Notes: generated by a model not told the origin, from the sequence alone. Positions 1 through 7,733 are shown, counted from the stretch's first letter. The stretch: 64,000 nt of DNA from VRUE01 sp963748075 (GCA_963748075.1 CAVVHQ010000029.1:1-64000), one strand, 5' to 3'. Program-made: numbers and translations.

Positions 1-805
1 TCGCGAGCCCGAGCGCCACCCAGGCCGGCCAGAAGTAGCCCCGCCCGGCCGCCAGCCAGACCGCCACGGTGACCCCGAAGGCGAGCGCCGAGATCGCCGC
101 CTGCGCCGCCAGCAGCGCCTCGGGGTCGGCGCTCCGCCAGGCCGGGCCGCGGCCGGGCTCGGCGGCTGCCTCGGCCGTGGGCTCCGGCCCACCGCCGAGC
201 AGCAGGGCCGCCAGGCCGGACACGGCGATCGTCATCCCCCGCAGCGCCAGCATCGTGACCGCCGCGATCGGGATCGAGGCCGCCGTCGCCACGAACGCCT
301 TGCCGAGCGTGCCGACGTGCCAGAAGGCGGCGTCGGCGCCATCCGGGATCGCCCAGTACCAGGCCGGCATCGCGGCCATCGCCAGGGTCAGGGCAACCAG
401 GCCGAGCGCGAAGAGGCCGAAGACGAAGCCGAGCACCGAGTGCACGATCAGCCAACCCAGGTCCCTCCAGGTCTGCGGGTCGCCGGCGGTCCGCCCCAGC
501 CGCGCCAAGAAGCCCTCGCCGCGGTGGTCTCGGTAGCGGCCGCGCAGCGGCCCGCCCAGCGCCAGCGCGGCGTTGCGGCGGTCGAGCTCCGCGGTCCAGC
601 GGAAGAGCTGCGTGCTGAGCAGGAAGACCGGCAGGCCGACCACGAAGACGAGCAGGGTCAGGGTCGCGATCCCCGCCCCGAGCCAGATGCCGAAGCCGAG
701 GATCGCGGTCGCCATCCCGATCGTCAGGTAGACGAGGTCGAGCCCGGCGCGGGCCAGACGGTCGACGAGCGAGAGCCCCCGCAGGGCGTCGGCGGCGGCC
801 TTCAC
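1..805 (-). CDS. Sensor/2TM-domain membrane protein, C-terminus outside window
   Basis: The frame starts at a GTG whose first bases overlap the stop of the upstream MMPL gene (GTGA), so the two are probably translationally coupled. It runs off the left edge, leaving about 268 residues. The N-terminal part, with paired hydrophobic segments at about residues 20-65 and 110-190, resembles the putative sensor domain found in front of actinobacterial histidine kinases. The last visible stretch (AVWLAAGRGYFWPAWVALG) matches the 2TM domain pattern in which a YFWP motif sits between two helices. A kinase domain could follow outside the window, but none is visible. An envelope-sensing role is inferred from family and context. 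Confidence 0.7.
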   Translation of the reverse strand, partial: MKAAADALRGLSLVDRLARAGLDLVYLTIGMATAILGFGIWLGAGIATLTLLVFVVGLPVFLLSTQLFRWTAELDRRNAALALGGPLRGRYRDHRGEGFLARLGRTAGDPQTWRDLGWLIVHSVLGFVFGLFALGLVALTLAMAAMPAWYWAIPDGADAAFWHVGTLGKAFVATAASIPIAAVTMLALRGMTIAVSGLAALLLGGGPEPTAEAAAEPGRGPAWRSADPEALLAAQAAISALAFGVTVAVWLAAGRGYFWPAWVALGLA

Positions 806-3015
806 GCTCCCACCTCCCCCGAGCGCGGCGCCGAGCCCCCGCCCACCCGGGGTAGCCGGCCGAGCGTCCGCGGCATCCGCCAGTTGCGCTCGCCGAGCAG
901 CATCATCGTCGCGGGCAGCAGCACGGCCCGCACCACCGTCGCGTCGATCAGGATCGCCACCGCCAACCCCACGCCCATCTCCTTGAAGTCGAGGAACGAG
1001 AGGGTGGCGAAGATCGCGAACACCGCGACCATCACCGCAGCGGCGCTCGTGATGACGCCGGCCGTCGTCTTGATGCCGTGGGCGATCGCCTGCTCGGTCG
1101 GCATGCCGCGATCGTACGCCTCGCGGATCCGGGTCAGGATGAAGACGTGGTAGTCCATCGAGAGCCCGAACAGGACGACGAAGAGGAAGAGCGGCAGCCA
1201 CGAGGTGATCGCGCCGTTGGAGTGGAAGCCGAGCGGCCCTTCCAGGTGTCCGTGCTGGAAGACCCAGACGATCACCCCGTAGGCGGCGCCGACCGAGAGC
1301 AGGTTGAGCCCGATCGCGGTCAGCGGGATCGCGATCGAGCGGAAGCTGAACAGCAGCAGCACGAAGGTCGCGGTGAGGACGAAGGCGAAGACCCAAGGCA
1401 TCCGCTGCGCGAGCAGATCGTTGAAGTCCTGCGACTCGGCGGTGTTGCCGGTGACCTCGGCGCGGGCGCCCGCCACCGCCCCGACGGTGGCCGGGACGAG
1501 CCGGTTGCGCAGGCGGTCGAGCGCCGCGCCCGAGCGGGCGTCGGTGCCGTTGCCGGCGAGGGGCACCTCGATCACGGCGACGCGGCGGTTGCGGCTGGCG
1601 TCGACCGATACCGGGCGGCCGAAGCGATGCCGGTCAGCGAGCACCCGGCGTTGCAGCCGAGCGATCGCCGCACGCACCGCCGGAGCGTCCACGTCGGCGG
1701 CGCCGACCGCGACCTCGGCCGGGTCCTCGCCGCCGGGGAAGACGGCCTGGATGCGCTCGTAGGTCCGTACCACCTCGAGGTCGCGCGGCAGCGCATCGAC
1801 CCCGGAGCTGGCGGTGTGCAGGCCGAAGGCCGGGATCGCCAGCCCGACCAGCAGGCCGCAGGCGGCCAGCGCCGCGAGCAGCGGTCGGCGCAGCACGCGA
1901 TCCACCGTCGCCGACCACAGCCGCGAGCCCACGCGACGCCGCTTCAGGACTCCGAGCAGCGGCACGCGCCCCCTCTCGACCCGGTCGCCGAGCCAGGCGA
2001 GCAGGGCCGGCAGCACGGTCAGCGAGCCGACCATCGCCACCGCGACGACGAGGATCGTCCCGGTCGCCATCGAGGCGAAGGTCGGATCCCCCGCCACGTA
2101 CATTCCCGCCATCGCGACCATCACGGTGAAGCCGGAGACGAGGATCGCCCGCCCCGAGGTCGCCGCGGCCGCCTCCAGCGAGGCCCGCTCGGAGTTGCCG
2201 GCGGCGCGCTCCTCGCGCTCGCGCCGCAGGTAGAACATCGAGTAGTCGACGCCGACCGCGAGGCCGATCAGCAGCACCACCGAGTTGACCTGTTCGGAGA
2301 CCGGGCTGAGGTGGCTGAGCGGGCCGAGCAGCCCGATCGTCGCGGCGACCGCGGTCAGCGCCAGCAGCAGCGGCACCCCGGCCGCGACCAGGGCGCCGAA
2401 GACGACGACGAGGATCGCCAGGATGATCGGCAGCGAGCTGACCTCGGCTCGGTGGAAGTCCTCGCCGATGCTCTCGGAGAACGCCTTTTCGCCGCTGGCG
2501 CCGCCGACCTCGGCGATCCGCAGGTCCGGGTGGGCGCGCTGCGCGGCGGCGACGGCGGCGATCGCCACGTCGACCTCGTCGGCCGGGTCGATCCGGTCGT
2601 TTTCGGGGATCTGGAACTCGACCAGGGCAGAGCGGCCGTCGGCCGAGACCCGTTCGCCCCCGGCGCGGGGGCCGCGCAGCCGCCGCACGAAGGGGAGCCG
2701 GGCGAGGCGGGCCTCGACGTCGGCCGCGGCGGCGAGCAGCTGGGCGCGATCTGCCTCGCCGGCCCGCGCCTGGACCAGGACCGACTCGACGGCGCTCTGG
2801 GGGAAGGCCGCAGCGATCGCGCGGTCGGCGCGGCCGGACTCGCCGACCCCGGCGCTGTCGTTGCCGAGGCTCCGCGTGCCGAGCGCCGAGCCGGCCGCGA
2901 CCGCGGCCACGACCAGGCCGATCCAGCCCCAGATCGCCAGCTTGCGGTGGCGGGCGCTCCAGCGCCCCGCCCGCGCCGCAAGGCTGCGCGGCGAGTAGCC
3001 GCCCCGTTCCGCCAT
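802..3015 (-). CDS. MMPL/RND family transporter
   Basis: A 737-residue inner-membrane permease of the MMPL branch of the RND superfamily, which exports lipids or hydrophobic compounds using the proton gradient. Two similar halves are visible, each with one helix, a large extracytoplasmic loop and a bundle of five to six helices. The segments VDYSMFYLRRE in half one and MDYHVFILTRIREAYDRG in half two are the typical RND helix motifs. The start was set at the ATG of MAERGGYS because GGAGGTGCC lies just upstream; the frame stays open further 5' without another convincing site. It overlaps the next gene by 4 bases. The substrate cannot be told from the sequence. Confidence 0.9.
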   Translation of the reverse strand: MAERGGYSPRSLAARAGRWSARHRKLAIWGWIGLVVAAVAAGSALGTRSLGNDSAGVGESGRADRAIAAAFPQSAVESVLVQARAGEADRAQLLAAAADVEARLARLPFVRRLRGPRAGGERVSADGRSALVEFQIPENDRIDPADEVDVAIAAVAAAQRAHPDLRIAEVGGASGEKAFSESIGEDFHRAEVSSLPIILAILVVVFGALVAAGVPLLLALTAVAATIGLLGPLSHLSPVSEQVNSVVLLIGLAVGVDYSMFYLRREREERAAGNSERASLEAAAATSGRAILVSGFTVMVAMAGMYVAGDPTFASMATGTILVVAVAMVGSLTVLPALLAWLGDRVERGRVPLLGVLKRRRVGSRLWSATVDRVLRRPLLAALAACGLLVGLAIPAFGLHTASSGVDALPRDLEVVRTYERIQAVFPGGEDPAEVAVGAADVDAPAVRAAIARLQRRVLADRHRFGRPVSVDASRNRRVAVIEVPLAGNGTDARSGAALDRLRNRLVPATVGAVAGARAEVTGNTAESQDFNDLLAQRMPWVFAFVLTATFVLLLFSFRSIAIPLTAIGLNLLSVGAAYGVIVWVFQHGHLEGPLGFHSNGAITSWLPLFLFVVLFGLSMDYHVFILTRIREAYDRGMPTEQAIAHGIKTTAGVITSAAAVMVAVFAIFATLSFLDFKEMGVGLAVAILIDATVVRAVLLPATMMLLGERNWRMPRTLGRLPRVGGGSAPRSGEVGA

Positions 3016-3175
3016 CCTCGGCACCTCCTGATCGATTCGCTCCCGCGGCTCTTCGCCGCGCCTGCTTCGAGGGTCGCCGACCCGGCGGCCTCCCACAATG
3101 CGGCGCGCAGGCGGATCGCGGTGGGGCGTCCCGGCGTTTCGGAGGTGGGGTTAGCCCGACCCCGGAGGGGTAGAC

Positions 3176-3976
3176 CTAGCGGGCCGACTTCTTCCTGAGG
3201 CGCAGCGTCACGTTCACCTTGGACCCTGCGGGGCCGGTCGCGCGTGGTCGCGGACGCTGCTTGATGATCCTCGCCTTACGTGGTGCTCGTGCGCGGCGCT
3301 TGCGGGTCACCTTGCCGATGCGGCAGTGCCTCTTGCGCAGCACCCGCTTCGCGGGTCGCAGCCTCCTGCCCTTCAGTTTCGGGACGACGCAAACGACGGC
3401 AGGGGGTGCAAAAACCGGAGTCGGGACAGTGGTGAAGACGAAGCCGTCGGCCGGCACGATCGGGCTCCCCCCGGCCACGGTGGTGACCGTGACGTCGACC
3501 GGGCCTGGCGGGGCCGCGGGTGACCTCGCGACGATCCGGTCTTCGGAATCGACGCTGTAGCTCGCGGCCGGGTGCCCGCCGAAGCTGACCGCCGAGACGT
3601 CGGCGAAATCGCTGCCCGCGATCGTCACCGCGGTGTTGCCGGTGGACGGCCCCGACGTGGGGCTGATCGAGGAGACGCTCGGGGGTGGCTGAACGTCGGC
3701 GTTGAAGGCGACCTCGCGTTCGTCGAGCACTTTGGTGGCGGTGAGAGTCGAGCCGTCGGGCAGAGGCGGAACCCAGAGGACGAACCGGGCGCCCGGCAGT
3801 GCTTCTTTCACGCCGATCGTGTCCGATGCGGAGATGTTGTCCAAGCCGATCGTGTCCCCCGCCTGGACCGGCAGGTTCGTGGCGAACGTCTGTAGGCCGA
3901 GGCTTGCGGGCGCCTCGAAGCCGCTCGTTCCTGCGCCGGTGAAGGTGAACCCCCCGACGCGCCTCAGGCCAGACAA
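3176..3976 (-). pseudogene. N-terminally truncated IPT/TIG-PASTA surface protein
   Basis: The translated frame has a beta-rich segment (about residues 1-95), an IPT/TIG domain (about 98-180, SISPTSGPSTGNTAVTIAG) and a C-terminal PASTA-like repeat (VVPKLKGRRLRPAKRVLRKR) ending in a very basic tail. Such proteins in this group are secreted and should begin with a signal peptide. Here there is none: an in-frame TGA lies at 3986-3988, the only available start is a TTG at 3976, and no ribosome binding site is visible. I therefore read it as the 3' remnant of a larger surface-protein gene. It could still be expressed as a short cytoplasmic product. Confidence 0.6.
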
Positions 3977-4021
3977 ATCAGTTTCTCAATCCGATCGAGC
4001 CGATAGCTCAACCCGGCCGAT

Positions 4022-4606
4022 CTACTTGTTGCAGCTTTGCACCAGTTCCGCGAACCCCTCGAAGGAACCGCTGAAGAATAGTTCTTCGATTTCTGCCTGG
4101 GAGGACTCTTCGACGGCTTCCGCAATGCAGGCCACGACGCCCTTGGGGATTTCATTGGTTTCGTTGAAGTTTTCTTCGAGCGCTTCGACCAGCTTTGGCA
4201 GGTTGAGGTCGGCGAACCCGGTCACTTCGTTCAGCTTCCACTGGTCGCCTTCCTTGACGACCGACACGGCAAGGGTCTGACCAGTGAAGGAACCGCCGGT
4301 CAGGGCCACATCGGCGGTCGCGGTGGAGCCATCGACTTCGACGTTCGAGACGTCGGCGGATTCGGCGCTTTCTTCTTCGGCCGCGTCCTTTTCGCATTCC
4401 TTCACCGCCGCTTCGCCTTCTTGGCCGGTGATCTGTTCGTTGAAGCTCTCGGTGGCAAATTCGGTGCAGGCGGAGGGATCGTTGCTGGTTGCGCTGGTTT
4501 CGATCGCGCCGACGATCTTGTCTTTTTCACTTTCCCCCCCGCCGCACGCGGCGAGGAATAGGGCAGCGGAGACGAGGCAACCACCGATCAGGGCTGACTT
4601 GCGCAC
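4022..4606 (-). CDS. Predicted lipoprotein of unknown function
   Basis: A 194-residue protein starting at GTG behind GAAAGGAAGCC. Residues 1-20 form a lipoprotein signal peptide with the lipobox LAAC and the lipidated cysteine at position 21, followed by GGGESEKD. The mature part is acidic and alternates helical and beta segments (VDGSTATADVALTGG, AVSVVKEGDQWKLNEVTG), the pattern of small NTF2-like or DUF4878-type extracytoplasmic domains. This places it on the outer face of the cytoplasmic membrane. No catalytic motif is seen and the neighbours do not suggest a role. The resemblance to NTF2-like folds is an inference from pattern only. Confidence 0.75.
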   Translation of the reverse strand: MRKSALIGGCLVSAALFLAACGGGESEKDKIVGAIETSATSNDPSACTEFATESFNEQITGQEGEAAVKECEKDAAEEESAESADVSNVEVDGSTATADVALTGGSFTGQTLAVSVVKEGDQWKLNEVTGFADLNLPKLVEALEENFNETNEIPKGVVACIAEAVEESSQAEIEELFFSGSFEGFAELVQSCNK

Positions 4607-4720
4607 TGGCTTCCTTTCGTGAAGGGGCGAAGAGATGCGCGCAATCTACCTCAGCCCGCGCGGGTGTCCATGGCTGGAACCGCGAGAGGGCCGAAGCCGA
4701 ACTGCGGGGCCTTCCCTGAG

Positions 4721-4762
4721 AGCGGCTGATGGGATTCGAACCCTCGACCTTCTGCATGGCAA
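4721..4762 (-). repeat. tRNA-Gly 3'-half fragment, attachment-site-like repeat
   Basis: Bases 4722-4762 repeat 7661-7701 (the 3' half of the intact tRNA-Gly) in the same orientation, with one mismatch in 41. The copy runs from the anticodon loop to the tRNA 3' end, the segment used by many tyrosine integrases. It cannot fold as a tRNA because the 5' half is missing, and its single mismatch breaks a T-stem pair. Its position, beyond the 3' end of the intact gene, is where a displaced att fragment should lie after integration. Confidence 0.75.
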
Positions 4763-4846
4763 ACGACCTGGCATTCTGCTCGGACTTGCCTTGAGTTGGC
4801 GGCTGAGGGAAACTTGCCTCTACACAGGCGGCGTAAGGAGGCAGGA

Positions 4847-5380
4847 ATGGCCAAGGCTGACCCACAAAAGGAGCTGCTCACGAGCAAGGTCGCGGCTAGG
4901 CAGCGGCTGGGCAATCTACAGCGCGCGAAGTACCTCGGCGTTTTAGTGGAGCAGGTGGATACGCCCTTCAAACTGACTCCGGCTGCCCCAAAGAAGGGGC
5001 GTGCCCGTCTTGGGATGTCCGGCGTGTGGAGGTTCGACCTGGAAAGAGGGCCCAATACCGGACAGGTGTATTTCAACGGCCTGGGAACCGGCTTTCCCAA
5101 CCCCGAGGTCTCCATCAGATTTCCCCGACTCAAGAAAGGCCAGAACTATTTGGTCGAGTTCAACCTGACTATTATCCGCGGCCGTGATTTTGTCTTTGAT
5201 GTCGCCGGGGTGGAAACCTCACTACCTCGAGGAACCGTGGGGAACAGGTCCTTGGTGACGCTTATTGAGGCCCAAGATGAGGTTCCCGACCCCTTGTACT
5301 TTTCGGCACGCATCTTGGCGAAGGGTCCACAGGATGGAGAGTGGTATTTCCAGTCTGCTCGTGTGTCGGCCCCGTCATAA
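4847..5380 (+). CDS. Hypothetical protein, island-borne orphan
   Basis: A 177-residue protein starting at ATG behind a strong AAGGAGG site. I do not recognise a family. The N-terminus (about 1-45) is helical and charged; the rest looks beta-rich (VWRFDLERG, GQVYFNGLG, YLVEFNLTIIRGRDFVFDV), as in small carbohydrate-binding-like sandwiches. There is no signal peptide or membrane segment. Its base composition is clearly lower in G+C than the flanking genes, with codons such as TTT, ATT and AAA, and it is the first gene inside the tRNA-fragment boundary. Both points suggest recent acquisition. It is the only plus-strand gene in the island. Confidence 0.6.
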   Translation: MAKADPQKELLTSKVAARQRLGNLQRAKYLGVLVEQVDTPFKLTPAAPKKGRARLGMSGVWRFDLERGPNTGQVYFNGLGTGFPNPEVSIRFPRLKKGQNYLVEFNLTIIRGRDFVFDVAGVETSLPRGTVGNRSLVTLIEAQDEVPDPLYFSARILAKGPQDGEWYFQSARVSAPS

Positions 5381-5678
5381 GACGAACGAGAGGCGAGGGC
5401 GCGCGATCCGGACGAACTCGGCGCCTCGAGCGTGCTGGCTGAGCTCGCCGGAACCCGCGCAGACCGGCGCGGGCGGCCGGCTGGCCGAAAATTATCTCCG
5501 CCTTCTTCGAGCCCTGGCCCACGGAAACGGCGGCGACGCACTGGCGCCGGGCGAATCAGGCGGTGAAAATCGGCGAAGGGCGGGAGCGCCGGGGACCGAT
5601 CGGCCCGAAGCGGCGCTGGGCAACTTCGGACGCTGATGCCACCAAGAGCCTGGCCGAACGCCGCCCCCGCCCAAGGAC
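5381..5678. other. Gene-free stretch inside the island
   Basis: About 300 bases between the orphan gene and vapC. Short open frames exist but none has a ribosome binding site, a recognisable domain or neighbour-like codon use. I see no tRNA, no terminator with a T-run and no repeat shared with the rest of the window. Confidence 0.5.
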
Positions 5679-6068
5679 CTACACCCGCGCGACCTCGAGC
5701 AGGCCCGCCTCCGCCGCCGCATCGAAGTCCGCGTCCTGGGTGCAGACCGCGGCCCCGTGGGCCATCGCCGTGGCGGCGATCCAGGCGTCCATCACCTTCA
5801 TCGCCCTGTCGATCGCCTTGAGCGCGACCCGCAGGCGCGCCAGCTCGTCTGCGACCCCTTCGTCGATGACCAGCGGCTTTGCGATCTGCCGCGCTGCCTC
5901 CAGCGTGCTGAGGCGCCGCGCCATCTTCTCGTGGCCAGCCGCGGCGAGGACTCCGTGGCGCAGCTCGGACAGGGTCACGACGCTGACCGCGACCCGGTCG
6001 GGGAGGGCGCCGAGCGGACGCTCCTGCTCGCGCGCGATGAAGACCGAGGTGTCGAGGATCGCCTGCAC
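5679..6068 (-). CDS. vapC: PIN-domain toxin (VapC family)
   Basis: A 129-residue PIN-domain ribonuclease, the toxin of a type II toxin-antitoxin pair. The acidic active-site set is visible: D6 in the opening MQAILDTSVF, E35 in LSELRHG, D94 in MDAWIAATA, and D112/D114 in CTQDADFD. VapC toxins bind Mg2+ through these residues and cleave RNA, often initiator tRNA or rRNA. The gene follows its antitoxin by 17 bases on the same strand, so the pair should be one transcript. Length is normal and no residue of the quartet is missing, so the toxin is probably active. Its RNA target cannot be predicted. Confidence 0.85.
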   Translation of the reverse strand: MQAILDTSVFIAREQERPLGALPDRVAVSVVTLSELRHGVLAAAGHEKMARRLSTLEAARQIAKPLVIDEGVADELARLRVALKAIDRAMKVMDAWIAATAMAHGAAVCTQDADFDAAAEAGLLEVARV

Positions 6069-6085
6069 GCCGCCGGGCCGACCGC

Positions 6086-6331
6086 CTAGAGCTGGTCGGT
6101 CGTGTCCGGAAAGGCCTGATCCAGCTCGCCAGCCAGGCCCGCGTCAGCCTGGGCGGCCGCGATCAGCTCCCGCGCGCGGGAGCCGGCCGTCCAAGAGGGC
6201 GCATCCTCGATCGGGACGAGGTCGGCCGCGTCGCGCCCCGCCACCGTGACGCGAAGCTGCTCACCCGCCATCACCTGCCGCAGGACAGCGGAGACGTCGT
6301 TGCGCAACTCGCGCTGGGGTATCCGTCGCAT
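6086..6331 (-). CDS. PhD/YefM-type antitoxin, partner of VapC
   Basis: An 81-residue protein starting at ATG (MRRIPQRELRNDVSAVL). The N-terminal half has the prevent-host-death pattern (ELRNDVSAVLRQVMAGEQLRV followed by TVAGRDAADLVPIE), which forms the DNA-binding dimer. The C-terminal part is the flexible helix expected to wrap the toxin. It sits directly upstream of vapC. A perfect inverted repeat ends 11 bases before the start codon and is a good candidate for the autoregulatory operator. No strong ribosome binding site is seen, so the message may be leaderless or weakly translated. The family call is by pattern; the pairing is by adjacency. Confidence 0.8.
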   Translation of the reverse strand: MRRIPQRELRNDVSAVLRQVMAGEQLRVTVAGRDAADLVPIEDAPSWTAGSRARELIAAAQADAGLAGELDQAFPDTTDQL

Positions 6332-6477
6332 GGGTCGGATCGTAGCAAAACTGCTACAGCGTCCTCGTCGCGCTCCAGCGCGTCGAAGAGGTCGCCTACG
6401 GAGCCGAGGTGGTTGCGGACCAGTTCGTAGAGCCCGTCGCGCTGCTCGCGGTCGATGGTGATCGTGGTGGCGGGCAC
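6271..6477 (-). pseudogene. Truncated small conserved actinobacterial protein
   Basis: A GTG start behind AAAGGAGG opens a frame beginning VPATTITIDREQRDGLYELV and continuing through HLGSVGDLFDALERDEDA. I recall this opening as the N-terminus of a small conserved actinobacterial protein of unknown role. After about residue 45 the frame runs into the leader and coding region of the antitoxin gene, out of its frame, and stops at 6271, so the native C-terminus has been lost. The intact start and broken end suggest that the toxin-antitoxin pair landed inside this gene or that a deletion joined them. Confidence 0.5.
6342..6357. promoter_or_regulatory. Inverted repeat, candidate antitoxin operator
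   Basis: GTAGCA (6342-6347) and TGCTAC (6352-6357) form a perfect 6-base inverted repeat around a 4-base spacer. It ends 11 bases upstream of the antitoxin start at 6331. PhD-type antitoxins repress their own operon through such short palindromes; the assignment is inferred from position. Confidence 0.5.
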
Positions 6478-6498
6478 AGGCGCCCCTCCTTTCGGTAG

Positions 6499-6696
6499 GG
6501 CACCGAAGCCGGCCCCGATGCCGCCCCGGTGGGGGCAACGGCGGTACCGTTTCCGTTGCATCGAAGTTCAGGCTTCGGTGCCGGCCCCGGGCGTTCTAAC
6601 CGCCGCCGGCGCGTTTCGCTGCCCAGTGGCGGGAGCAGCACGCCGCCCCGACACCTGGCTTCACTCGCCCTTCGGGCTCACTACGCCAGGTGTCGG
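6499..6696. repeat. Two inverted repeats in a 358-base gene-free stretch
   Basis: The stretch 6478-6835 has no supported gene. It holds a 12-base perfect inverted repeat (GGCACCGAAGCC at 6499-6510 and its complement at 6571-6582). It also holds a strong hairpin whose 12-base arms CCGACACCTGGC (6648-6659) and GCCAGGTGTCGG (6685-6696) enclose a nested GCCC-TTC-GGGC hairpin at 6667-6677. Neither has a T-run. They could be ends of a lost mobile element or regulatory structures; nothing in the sequence decides. Confidence 0.45.
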
Positions 6697-6835
6697 TCCA
6701 GGCCGCTACGGTGCAGCCTGATACCGACCAAGAACTCTCACTGAGGGTGGACCGGTAAACGGGGGCCGGTCAAAGGCAAGCGCGCAAACCGATCCACTGT
6801 GTGGCGGGAGACTTTGAGCCTGTGGGCGGCATGGC

Positions 6836-7222
6836 TTACTCGCCCCCGTGTTCCTTTGCAATCGGGAGCTCACGGACGCGTAGGCGATCTCTCGTCAGGC
6901 TTGCGATCGCACCCGTCTCCAGATCGTCGGAGATGGATGGCAGGTTGGCGGCGATCAATTCCGCCTGCTCGGTGGAGCGCATGTGGTCGGCGGAGCGCAA
7001 GAGCACCACCGATGGCGCTGCCAGCGAGCCGAGAGCCAGCAATGCCCCGAAGTCCGAGTCGGCGTTAGGCAAGACCTGCTCCTCCTTCGCGGCTGCTTGC
7101 AAGATCTCCGGATCGGGCGCACTCAGCAGCCCGATGTCCGCGACGTGGATCGCGTCGTGCCCTGCCTGATTGAGGAGCCGTGCGACCTCGGGCGAGAGGT
7201 TCGCGTCGAGGAGTAGCTTCAC
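6836..7222 (-). CDS. DUF5615 PIN-like toxin
   Basis: A 128-residue protein beginning MKLLLDANLSPEVARLLNQ, the standard opening of the DUF5615 family, a PIN-like fold with an early aspartate (D6). A second acidic cluster is visible in VADIGLLSAPDPEI and a third in NADSDFGALL. Family members are nearly always the second gene of a pair with a DUF433 protein, as here, where the start overlaps the DUF433 stop by 4 bases. A ribonuclease toxin role is inferred from family and pairing. Length is normal and the acidic residues are kept, so it is probably functional. Confidence 0.8.
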   Translation of the reverse strand: MKLLLDANLSPEVARLLNQAGHDAIHVADIGLLSAPDPEILQAAAKEEQVLPNADSDFGALLALGSLAAPSVVLLRSADHMRSTEQAELIAANLPSISDDLETGAIASLTRDRLRVRELPIAKEHGGE

Positions 7223-7452
7223 GCTGCCGGTGCTGCAACTGCCAGCTCGCGCTCCTGCGCAGCGGCAGCTGCGTATTCGAGCGCGGCGAGGACATCCTCG
7301 CGTTCCAGATAGGGGTAGTCGGCCAGCAGTTCATCGATGCTGGCGCCAGCAGCCAGCTGGCCGAGCACGGCGCTGACGGTCACGCGGGTGTCGCGGATGC
7401 AAGGCAGCCCCCGCATCCGGTTCGGGTCGACGGTGATTCGCTCCTGGGCCAT
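7219..7452 (-). CDS. DUF433 antitoxin-like protein
   Basis: A 77-residue protein starting MAQERITVDPNRMRGLPCIR. The motif ITVDP...GLPCIRDTRVTVSAVL is diagnostic of DUF433, a small helix-turn-helix protein thought to act as antitoxin and autorepressor. The helical core DELLADYPYLEREDVLAALEYA follows. An alternative start five codons upstream (7467) exists without a better ribosome binding site; I chose the one matching usual family length. It overlaps the DUF5615 gene by 4 bases. A 24-base palindrome about 100 bases upstream may be its operator. Confidence 0.8.
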   Translation of the reverse strand: MAQERITVDPNRMRGLPCIRDTRVTVSAVLGQLAAGASIDELLADYPYLEREDVLAALEYAAAAAQERELAVAAPAA

Positions 7453-7551
7453 TGGGCAAGGGTACATCGCCGTTCACCCGCTACCGCTCCAAAGGCGCGA
7501 ATGCAAGGCGAAGCCACCCGAAATCGGCGCCAATCGCCTCAAATCCCAGCC

Positions 7552-7575
7552 ATTTGGGGAACTCGTTCCCCAAAT
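7552..7575. promoter_or_regulatory. Perfect palindrome upstream of DUF433/DUF5615 pair
   Basis: ATTTGGGGAAC (7552-7562) and GTTCCCCAAAT (7565-7575) are perfect complements around a 2-base spacer. The site lies between the antitoxin start (7452) and the tRNA-Gly 3' end (7660). It could be a repressor operator for the toxin-antitoxin pair. A tRNA terminator is less likely because no T-run follows on the minus strand. Confidence 0.5.
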
Positions 7576-7659
7576 TGGTGCCCGAAAGGGGGGCGGTTCG
7601 ATTCGATTTCGCGCATTCCGCGAAGGCCGAGGTGGCCATTTGCAGGGAATTCACGTAAA

Positions 7660-7733
7660 AGCGGCTGATGGGATTCGAACCCACGACCTTCTGCATGGCA
7701 AGCAGACGCTCTAGCCAACTGAGCTACAGCCGC
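7660..7733 (-). tRNA. tRNA-Gly (anticodon GCC)
   Basis: The complement of these bases folds as a full cloverleaf. The acceptor stem is GCGGCTG with CAGCCGC, the D arm is GCTC-GAGC, and the anticodon stem TCTGC/GCAGA encloses loop TTGCCAT with anticodon GCC. The T arm is GTGGG TTCGAAT CCCAT and the discriminator base is U. No CCA is encoded. A CATAAT box lies 11-16 bases upstream of the 5' end. The 3' half is duplicated at 4722-4762, which marks this gene as a likely integration site. Confidence 0.95.

Noticed and set aside
1078..3198. Very long plus-strand open frame (over 700 codons) opposite the MMPL gene
   Set aside because: It is the antisense shadow of a high-GC gene: its translation is an Arg/Gly/Asp/Gln-rich string with no domain, and the minus strand encodes a clear RND permease.
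4722..4762. A second tRNA-Gly gene
   Set aside because: Only the 3' half is present and one T-stem pair is broken, so no cloverleaf can form.
7552..7575. LexA (SOS) box
   Set aside because: The actinobacterial box needs GAAC-N4-GTTC; here the spacer is 2 bases, and the flanking arms extend far beyond a LexA site.
7552..7660. Rho-independent terminator of tRNA-Gly
   Set aside because: The palindrome is not followed by a T-run on the minus strand and lies about 85 bases from the tRNA end.
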